Below are positions 58,461 through 64,000 of a stretch of DNA of 64,000 nucleotides, one piece after another; position 1 is the first letter of the stretch; each line of letters opens with the position of its first letter. The stretch spans positions 372,001 to 436,000 of the forward strand of contig NZ_JBEXAE010000001.1 in the NCBI RefSeq assembly GCF_040566695.1, read 5' to 3'. The position numbers were made by a program, and so were the translations under genes. Origin of the DNA: Sediminicola arcticus (GTDB lineage Bacteria > Bacteroidota > Bacteroidia > Flavobacteriales > Flavobacteriaceae). The notes beneath the pieces were generated by a model. That model saw only the letters and a list, made by a program, of their open reading frames with translations, was not told where the DNA came from and ran no database searches.

Positions 58461-59201
58461 TTATTCGGATTTATCTATTTTGTTCTGCAATGCGAAATAT
58501 GCCCTCTTGGAGGCTCTTTCCTCTGCCTTTTTTTTAGAAGTTGCTCTTGCTTTTGCCACAACATGATTCCCTATGGTAAGTTTAACAGCAAAATGTTTAA
58601 GGACATCTTTACCTGTATCTTCATAAACATTATAATTGAACGTCTTTTTCTGCTTTTGGCACCATTCTATGACCAAACTTTTATAACTGATAACCTTACC
58701 TTCCAATTGCTCTATATCTACATACGGGCTTATAACTCTTAAACTAATGAATTTCTCACAGTATTTATACCCCCTATCCAGATAAATGGCTCCAACCAGA
58801 GCCTCAAAAACATTTCCATGAATGTTGTCCCCAAAATGAGATCTTGGTATTCTACTTTCTACAAAATCAATAAGGTTTAAATCCTTTCCCAATTCATTTA
58901 AATGTTCCCTACTAACAATTTTGGATCGCATTTTGGTCAAGTACCCCTCATCTCCTTCTGGAACCTCATTGTAAAGGTAACGTGATATGATGGTCCCCAG
59001 CATTGCATCCCCTAAGAACTCTAAGCGTTCATAGTTCATGGGATTTCCCTTAGCATCTTTTTTATTGGAGGAGCGGTGAAGAAATGCCTTTTTGTAGATG
59101 TCTAATTTCTTAGGCTTAAAACCTAAAATCTTAGTCATCCCCCCAAAAAAATCCCCATCCTCTTTAGGATGGGAATTGAATATATTGGAAGGAAAGTTCA
59201 T
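58461..59201 (-). CDS. rnc: Ribonuclease III
   Basis: Double-stranded RNA endonuclease for rRNA and mRNA processing, 246 residues. The catalytic signature is MNYERLEFLGDAMLG (about residue 54), with the second acidic cluster in NVFEALVGAIYLDRGYKY (about 130). A C-terminal dsRNA-binding domain (about 168-240) carries the HVVAKARATSKKKAEERASKRAYF stretch at 220-242. It follows fabF by 7 bases, so it belongs to the fabF transcript. Confidence 0.95.
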   Translation of the reverse strand: MNFPSNIFNSHPKEDGDFFGGMTKILGFKPKKLDIYKKAFLHRSSNKKDAKGNPMNYERLEFLGDAMLGTIISRYLYNEVPEGDEGYLTKMRSKIVSREHLNELGKDLNLIDFVESRIPRSHFGDNIHGNVFEALVGAIYLDRGYKYCEKFISLRVISPYVDIEQLEGKVISYKSLVIEWCQKQKKTFNYNVYEDTGKDVLKHFAVKLTIGNHVVAKARATSKKKAEERASKRAYFALQNKIDKSE

Positions 59202-59208
59202 TCTTTGG

Positions 59209-60459
59209 TTAACTTATTTTTTTAAAAACAACACAAGCGTTGTGTCCCCCGAATCCGAATGTATTACTCATGGCCACATTAACTTCTCTTTTCTGTGCCT
59301 TGTTCAAAGTAAGGTTAAGGCTTGGATCTATATTCTCATCTACCGTAGTATGGTTGATGGTTGGTGGCACCAAACTGTATTTCATGGCCAGTATGGAGGC
59401 AATGGCCTCTATAGCCCCAGCTGCTCCCAAAAGATGGCCTGTCATGGATTTGGTGGAATTGATATTTATATTTTTAGCGTGTGCCCCGAACACCTTGGTA
59501 ATAGCCTTTAACTCTGCCACGTCTCCCAATGGCGTTGAAGTACCATGTGTATTAATGGCATCAACATCTTCTGGCTTTAACCCAGCATCGCGCAAGCAGT
59601 TCTCCATGACCCGTACTACACCTATGCCATCTGGGTGTGGTGCTGTCATATGATATGCATCACTAGACATACCGCCACCTACAATTTCAGCATATATATT
59701 TGCCCCTCTTGCCTTGGCATGTTCGTATTCCTCAAGAATTAAGGCCCCAGCTCCTTCACCCAATACAAACCCATCCCTTGTGGCATCAAACGGTCTGGAT
59801 GCTGTTTCTGGACTTTCATTTAGGGTAGACAACGCATGCATGGCATTAAAACCGCCCATTCCTGCAATGGTAACAGCTGCTTCACTGCCTCCTGTAACAA
59901 TGACATCGCAATGGCCCAAACGGATATAGTTAAGGGCATCGATCATGGCATTAGCAGAGGAGGCACAAGCAGAAACCGTAGTATAATTAGGCCCCATAAA
60001 TCCATGTTTTATGGAAATATTACCTGGTGCAATATCGGCAATCATCTTAGGGATAAAGAAAGGATTAAATCTTGGTGTGCCATCTCCAGCTGCGAAATTT
60101 AACATTTCGTTCTGGAAAGTTTCCAAACCTCCAATTCCCGCTCCCCAAATTACGCCTACACGAAATTTATCTATTTTATCAAGGTCTAATCCGGAATCTA
60201 TAATTGCTTCATCCGAAGACACAAGGGCATATTGCGCAAACCTATCAAGTTTACGAGCCTCTTTTCTGTCAAAGTAATCTTCTGCGTTGAAATTCTTTAG
60301 TTCGCAAGCAAATTTTGTCTTGAATTTTTCAGTATCATAATATGTAATAGGTGCCGCACCACTTTTCCCACTTTTCAGACCTTCCCAATATTCTTGAATA
60401 TTGTTGCCTATAGGGGTTAAAGCACCCAATCCAGTAACCACAACTCGTTTTAATTGCAT
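59209..60459 (-). CDS. fabF: Beta-ketoacyl-ACP synthase II
   Basis: Elongating condensing enzyme of fatty acid synthesis: malonyl-ACP plus acyl-ACP to 3-ketoacyl-ACP. The product has 416 residues. The start MQLKRVVVTGLGALTPIGN is typical. The catalytic Cys is in TVSACASSANAMID (about residue 165) and the two His are in DAINTHGTSTPLGDVAEL and NSTKSMTGHLLGAAGAIEA. It follows acpP and precedes rnc on the minus strand; a hairpin between acpP and fabF may lower its expression relative to ACP. Confidence 0.95.
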   Translation of the reverse strand: MQLKRVVVTGLGALTPIGNNIQEYWEGLKSGKSGAAPITYYDTEKFKTKFACELKNFNAEDYFDRKEARKLDRFAQYALVSSDEAIIDSGLDLDKIDKFRVGVIWGAGIGGLETFQNEMLNFAAGDGTPRFNPFFIPKMIADIAPGNISIKHGFMGPNYTTVSACASSANAMIDALNYIRLGHCDVIVTGGSEAAVTIAGMGGFNAMHALSTLNESPETASRPFDATRDGFVLGEGAGALILEEYEHAKARGANIYAEIVGGGMSSDAYHMTAPHPDGIGVVRVMENCLRDAGLKPEDVDAINTHGTSTPLGDVAELKAITKVFGAHAKNININSTKSMTGHLLGAAGAIEAIASILAMKYSLVPPTINHTTVDENIDPSLNLTLNKAQKREVNVAMSNTFGFGGHNACVVFKKIS

Positions 60460-60504
60460 TGAACCAATTTTTATTTTAGTATCTAAGACAAGTGTAAATT
60501 AAAA

Positions 60505-60542
60505 AAAATATCCATGCGACACTATTACCACATGGATATTTT
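60505..60542 (-). terminator. Intercistronic terminator-like hairpin between acpP and fabF
   Basis: On the minus strand, AAAATATCCATG (60542-60531) pairs with CATGGATATTTT (60516-60505), a perfect 12-base stem with a 14-base loop, followed by T-rich sequence. It lies 26 bases after the acpP stop and 45 bases before the fabF start, so it probably lets only part of the transcription through. Confidence 0.7.
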
Positions 60543-60567
60543 AAATCTCATTCAAGATATCATAAAA

Positions 60568-60801
60568 TTACTTTGCCTCTTCTATATAACTAATTGCTTG
60601 ACCAACTGTTGCTATATTTTCGGCTTGATCATCTGGAATTTGAATATCGAATTCTTTTTCGAATTCCATGATCAATTCAACAGTGTCCAATGAATCTGCT
60701 CCTAGGTCGTTAGTAAAGCTTGCTTCCGCAACAACTTCGTTTTCATCAACACCCAATTTATCGACGATGATAGCCTTTACTCTTGATGCAATATCTGACA
60801 T
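60568..60801 (-). CDS. acpP: Acyl carrier protein
   Basis: 77-residue carrier that holds growing fatty acids on a phosphopantetheine arm. The attachment Ser is in DLGADSLDTVELIMEFEKEFDIQIPDD (about residue 37). The acidic helix II is intact. It is the first gene of the acpP-fabF-rnc unit and has a -7 box 32 bases upstream. Confidence 0.97.
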   Translation of the reverse strand: MSDIASRVKAIIVDKLGVDENEVVAEASFTNDLGADSLDTVELIMEFEKEFDIQIPDDQAENIATVGQAISYIEEAK

Positions 60802-60832
60802 AATTATTCTTGTTTAAATATTTAATTGTTGG

Positions 60833-60840
60833 CAAAAATA
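60833..60840 (-). promoter_or_regulatory. Likely acpP promoter -7 box
   Basis: Minus-strand TATTTTTG matches TAnnTTTG, 31 bases before the acpP ATG. The -33 side is unclear in AT-rich sequence. Confidence 0.4.
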
Positions 60841-60958
60841 AAAAACTTTGGATTAATTACACTATTTGCCGCTAAAATGTAGAACAAATTAATGAATTTA
60901 AATTCAAGAGTGTTAATTTAGCCTATAAATTTTTCCCTTCTGAAAGAAAATAAATTTC

Positions 60959-61525
60959 ATGAAACGTATCGTCCTATTTGCTTCTGGATCTGGATCTAAT
61001 GTTGAAAACATCGCCAGTTATTTCAAGAATAACCCTAAGGTGAGTATTTCCGCAGTATTAACAAACAAAAGGGATGCGAAGGTTTTAGAACGTTGCGATA
61101 GGTTGAAAATAAATGCGCTTTACTTTAATAGAACTGCCTTCTTAGAGAGTGATTGTGTTTTGGATATACTCAAGACAATCAAGCCAGATTTAATTGTACT
61201 TGCCGGTTTTCTATGGAAAATTCCAGACGCCCTAATTTTTCACTTTTCAGATAAGATAATCAACATTCACCCTGCTCTTTTGCCAAAATATGGCGGAAAA
61301 GGGATGTACGGAATGAAAGTTCACGAGGCAATTGTACAAAATAAGGAAACAGAAACGGGCATCACTATACACTTCGTAAATCAAAATTATGATGAGGGTG
61401 CCATCATTTATCAGGCAAAAACTACCGTTCTACCTTCGGACACAGCAAAGAGCATTGCACAAAAGGTACATGCATTGGAATATGAACACTTTCCAAAAAT
61501 AATAGACTCCCTCTTGCATGGATAA
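60959..61525 (+). CDS. purN: Phosphoribosylglycinamide formyltransferase
   Basis: Purine biosynthesis: transfers formyl from 10-formyl-tetrahydrofolate to GAR. The product is 188 residues. The N-terminal FASGSGSNVENIASYF contains the phosphate-binding GSGSN. The folate/catalytic loop NIHPALLPKYGGKGMYGMKVHEAI carries the catalytic His, and the Asn region of the family is around IINIHP. It overlaps rnhA by 8 bases, and a PurF-type gene follows at 63 kb. Confidence 0.93.
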   Translation: MKRIVLFASGSGSNVENIASYFKNNPKVSISAVLTNKRDAKVLERCDRLKINALYFNRTAFLESDCVLDILKTIKPDLIVLAGFLWKIPDALIFHFSDKIINIHPALLPKYGGKGMYGMKVHEAIVQNKETETGITIHFVNQNYDEGAIIYQAKTTVLPSDTAKSIAQKVHALEYEHFPKIIDSLLHG

Positions 61526-61994
61526 AGCCCAAGTACATATTTATACCGATGGGGCTGCAAGGGGAAATCCAGGTCCCGGTGGATATGGAATTGTCATGGA
61601 ATGGGTTGGTAAACCATATCGGAAAGAATTTAAACAAGGATTTAGACATACCACGAATAATAGAATGGAACTTTTAGCCGTGATTGAGGCCCTGAAAAGA
61701 TTAAAAGTTCCCAGTTTAAAAATTAAAGTTTTCACAGATTCTAAATATGTAGTGGACGCGGTAGAGAAAAAGTGGCTGGATAGATGGGAACGAACCAATT
61801 TCAAGGATAAGAAGAATCCCGATTTGTGGAAACTGTTCCTAGTGGAATACAGGAAGCATGAAGTTAACTTCAAATGGATAAAAGGACACAACAACCACCC
61901 CCAAAATGAACGGTGCGATCAATTGGCTGTTGAGGCTTCTAAGGAATTGAACCTGCCCGAGGATAAAGGCTTTGAGAATTCCTTGCCAAAATAG
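61518..61994 (+). CDS. rnhA: Ribonuclease HI
   Basis: Removes RNA from RNA-DNA hybrids. The 158-residue product has all four catalytic acids: Asp in IYTDGAARGNPGPGG (about residue 11), Glu in NNRMELLAVIEAL, Asp in KVFTDSKYVVDAV, and Asp in PQNERCDQLAVEA near the C terminus. The His of the catalytic loop lies in GHNNHPQN. It starts 8 bases before the purN stop. Confidence 0.95.
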   Translation: MDKAQVHIYTDGAARGNPGPGGYGIVMEWVGKPYRKEFKQGFRHTTNNRMELLAVIEALKRLKVPSLKIKVFTDSKYVVDAVEKKWLDRWERTNFKDKKNPDLWKLFLVEYRKHEVNFKWIKGHNNHPQNERCDQLAVEASKELNLPEDKGFENSLPK

Positions 61995-62073
61995 AGCGTA
62001 GACTATATTCCGTAGCTATTTTTCGTCATGGTAATCTTTTCAAGACTTCAATAAATTCTTGGAAAGTTCCCCT

Positions 62074-62081
62074 TATATTTG
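62074..62081 (+). promoter_or_regulatory. Likely promoter -7 box for the PfkB gene
   Basis: TATATTTG matches TAnnTTTG, 16 bases before the ATG at 62098. No clear -33 box. Confidence 0.4.
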
Positions 62082-62097
62082 CATCAAATTTTATTGG

Positions 62098-63024
62098 ATG
62101 GGCAAATTATTGATTGTGGGCACGGTTGCCTTCGATGCTATTGAGACACCTTTTGGAAAAACGGACAAAATACTTGGGGGAGCAGCAACCTTTATTGGTC
62201 TAGCCGCATCACAATTTCAAGTGGACGCCGCAATCGTATCTGTAGTAGGGGATGATTTTCCTCAAGAATATTTAGACCTTCTATCTAGCAAGAACATAGA
62301 CATCTCTGCCATAGAAATAGTAAAAGGTGGCAAAACCTTTTACTGGAAAGGCAAATACCATAATGATCTTAATTCCCGGGACACTTTAGCGACAGAATTA
62401 AATGTCTTGGCTGACTTTTCTCCCCTAGTACCTCATAATTACAGAAATGCCGAGGTAGTTATGCTAGGTAATCTTCACCCGAGCGTACAAAAAAGTGTCA
62501 TTGAACAAATGGAAACCAAACCTAAGCTTATTGTTCTTGATACCATGAACTTCTGGATGGACAATGCCTTGAAAGAATTACTAGACGTCATTAAACACGT
62601 AGATGTCATTACCATAAATGATGAAGAAGCAAGACAGCTTACCAATGAGTATTCTTTGGTAAAGGCTGCCGCTGCCATACATAAATTAGGACCAAAATAT
62701 GTTGTGATTAAAAAGGGGGAGCATGGAGCCCTCCTATTTAAAGAAGAAAATATATTTTTTGCCCCAGCACTCCCTTTAGAGGAGGTGTTTGATCCAACGG
62801 GTGCTGGAGATACCTTTGCCGGAGGGTTTGCAGGATACCTTGCAGAATCAAAAAACATATCTTTCAACAATATGAAAAGCGCTATTATTCACGGTTCCAA
62901 CTTGGCATCATTCTGCGTTGAAAAATTTGGCACAGAAAGAATGAAAAGCCTTGAAAGGAAAGAAGTTACAAAACGACTAATGCAATTCAAGGAATTGACA
63001 CAATTTGACATTGAATTACAATAA
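62098..63024 (+). CDS. PfkB-family sugar or nucleoside kinase
   Basis: Cytoplasmic ribokinase-like kinase of 308 residues. The substrate-binding start is MGKLLIVGTVAFDAIET and GGAATFIGLAASQF; the ATP-binding signature with catalytic Asp is FDPTGAGDTFAGGFAGYL (about residue 240). The sugar specificity is not clear from sequence. The upstream frame is open to 62059, but the promoter box lies inside that extension, so ATG 62098 is chosen. It is followed by a terminator and then the PurF-type gene. Confidence 0.85.
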   Translation: MGKLLIVGTVAFDAIETPFGKTDKILGGAATFIGLAASQFQVDAAIVSVVGDDFPQEYLDLLSSKNIDISAIEIVKGGKTFYWKGKYHNDLNSRDTLATELNVLADFSPLVPHNYRNAEVVMLGNLHPSVQKSVIEQMETKPKLIVLDTMNFWMDNALKELLDVIKHVDVITINDEEARQLTNEYSLVKAAAAIHKLGPKYVVIKKGEHGALLFKEENIFFAPALPLEEVFDPTGAGDTFAGGFAGYLAESKNISFNNMKSAIIHGSNLASFCVEKFGTERMKSLERKEVTKRLMQFKELTQFDIELQ

Positions 63025-63029
63025 TCTAC

Positions 63030-63053
63030 GCCCTGTCTATTCAGGGCTTTTTT
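63030..63053 (+). terminator. Rho-independent terminator after the PfkB gene
   Basis: Stem GCCCTG (63030-63035), loop of 6, CAGGGC (63042-63047), then six T (63048-63053). Confidence 0.85.
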
Positions 63054-63067
63054 AATACCTATTTATC

Positions 63068-64000
63068 ATGAGTGATGCCATTAAACACGAATGTGGAATT
63101 TCCCTTATCAGATTACTAAAACCTTTAGAGTACTATAAGGAGAAATACGGTACTGCCTTTTATGGGGTAAACAAAATGTACCTTATGATGGAAAAACAGC
63201 ACAACCGTGGGCAAGACGGTGCTGGCTTTGCCAGTATTAAATTGGACATGACCCCAGGTGAACGTTATATGAGCCGTGTACGCTCTATCGCCCAACAGCC
63301 TATACAGGACATATTTGCGCAAATCAATGACCGCATAAATACCACAATGGTAGAGCATCCTGAATATGCGGATGACGTTGCAATGCAAAAAAAACATATC
63401 CCATATATAGGCGAAGTTCTTTTGGGACATGTACGCTATGGAACTTTTGGAAAAAACAGTATAGAGAATGTCCATCCTTTTTTAAGACAGAACAACTGGA
63501 TGCACCGAAACCTAATTGTAGCTGGTAATTTTAACATGACCAATGTTCATGAGTTGTTTGACAACCTGATCCGCATAGGTCAACACCCAAAAGAGCTTGC
63601 AGATACCGTAACGGTAATGGAAAAGATCGGACACTTTTTAGACGATGCAGTTGCCAAACTATACAAAGAAATTAAAAAAGAAGGTTTCAACAAGCGCGAA
63701 GCTTCTGCTTTAATTGCAGACCGACTTAACGTTGCGAAAATTCTTAGAAAGGCAGCTAAAAACTTTGATGGAGGTTATGCTATGGCGGGCTTATTAGGCC
63801 ATGGAGACGCCTTTGTCTTAAGAGATCCTTCTGGGATAAGACCTACCTACTTTTATCAGGATGATGAGGTGGTTGCCATTGCCTCGGAAAGGCCGGCCAT
63901 ACAAACAGTTTTTAATGTACGATATGAGGATATTCAGGAACTGGATCCGGGTAAAGCCATTATAATCAAGAAAAATGGCGAGGTAAAGCTTAAGCAAATC
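63068..64000 (+). CDS. PurF-type amidophosphoribosyltransferase, N-terminal part (runs off the window)
   Basis: First committed step of purine synthesis in the family: PRPP plus glutamine to phosphoribosylamine. The window holds 311 codons with no stop, opening MSDAIKHECGISLIRLL. The catalytic N-terminal Cys after propeptide removal would be Cys9 (HEC-GISL). Class II glutaminase motifs follow: QHNRGQDGAGFASI, LGHVRYGTFGKNS and the FNMTN oxyanion region. FVLRDPSGIRPTYF and IASERPAIQTVF lead to the PRTase part, which lies beyond the end. It could be a PurF paralogue, since some Bacteroidota have two; the glutaminase half is intact. Confidence 0.85.
   Translation, partial: MSDAIKHECGISLIRLLKPLEYYKEKYGTAFYGVNKMYLMMEKQHNRGQDGAGFASIKLDMTPGERYMSRVRSIAQQPIQDIFAQINDRINTTMVEHPEYADDVAMQKKHIPYIGEVLLGHVRYGTFGKNSIENVHPFLRQNNWMHRNLIVAGNFNMTNVHELFDNLIRIGQHPKELADTVTVMEKIGHFLDDAVAKLYKEIKKEGFNKREASALIADRLNVAKILRKAAKNFDGGYAMAGLLGHGDAFVLRDPSGIRPTYFYQDDEVVAIASERPAIQTVFNVRYEDIQELDPGKAIIIKKNGEVKLKQI

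Noticed and set aside
63125..63475. Minus-strand frame opposite the PurF-type gene
   Set aside because: Overlaps a strongly conserved glutaminase domain on the other strand.

Overview
This 64 kb window is chromosomal DNA from a member of the Bacteroidota, most likely a (probably marine) Flavobacteriaceae species. The evidence is AT-rich, tightly packed genes, Bacteroidota-type promoters (TAnnTTTG -7 boxes, some with a TTTG -33 box), almost no purine-rich ribosome binding sites, lipoproteins with Asp/Glu/Lys-rich tethers after the lipobox cysteine, and families typical of the group: a complete Bat operon, an IPExxxVDY protein upstream of pyk, DUF4382 and DUF4163/DUF3298 lipoproteins, amylosucrase, and SulP transporters beside a beta-carbonic anhydrase. 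I saw no tRNA, rRNA, CRISPR array, insertion sequence or prophage. Genus cannot be fixed from this window.

Layout. 1-9.4 kb, mostly minus strand: ileS (3' part outside the window), a DUF4382 lipoprotein, a decayed lipoprotein gene, a TonB-dependent receptor overlapping recO, gdhA, and a cystathionine gamma-synthase-type PLP enzyme. 9.4-24 kb: mixed housekeeping genes, including an ArsC-like/EamA pair, nitronate monooxygenase, YheT hydrolase, a cytochrome c lipoprotein, trmL, a first SulP transporter, gpsA, cvpA, a frameshifted yedK, a CAP-domain lipoprotein, 3-hydroxyanthranilate dioxygenase and a CHASE histidine kinase. 24-34.5 kb: ALDH7-type dehydrogenase, acyl-ACP desaturase, a phosphoesterase, a fructokinase-amylosucrase operon that would split sucrose into alpha-glucan and fructose-6-phosphate, and three minus-strand genes (AlbA_2 protein, SDR, aldo/keto reductase).

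34.5-43.6 kb: a complete Bat-type operon (MoxR ATPase, DUF58, an extra two-TM protein, BatA, BatB, BatC, BatD, BatE), with short gaps or overlaps throughout. 43.7-48.4 kb: a small exported protein, then SulP / beta-carbonic anhydrase / SulP, which reads as an inorganic-carbon module. 48.5-56.4 kb: pheS, an unknown gene, a YciI-type lipoprotein pseudogene broken by two in-frame stops, a CYTH protein, a Rossmann protein, a Tat-signal aminotransferase with an adjacent permease-like protein, dinB, and a LOV-like PAS protein. 56.4-60.8 kb, minus strand: pyk, the IPExxxVDY protein, rnc, fabF and acpP. 60.9-64 kb, plus strand: purN, rnhA, a PfkB kinase, and the start of a PurF-type amidophosphoribosyltransferase.

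No clearly new defence or mobile system is visible. The most notable items are the doubly interrupted YciI lipoprotein gene (50058-50558), the frameshifted yedK (20096-20867), the extra C-terminal domain in the Bat-operon protein at 36514-38175, the SulP/CA/SulP cluster, and the exported aminotransferase-permease pair.
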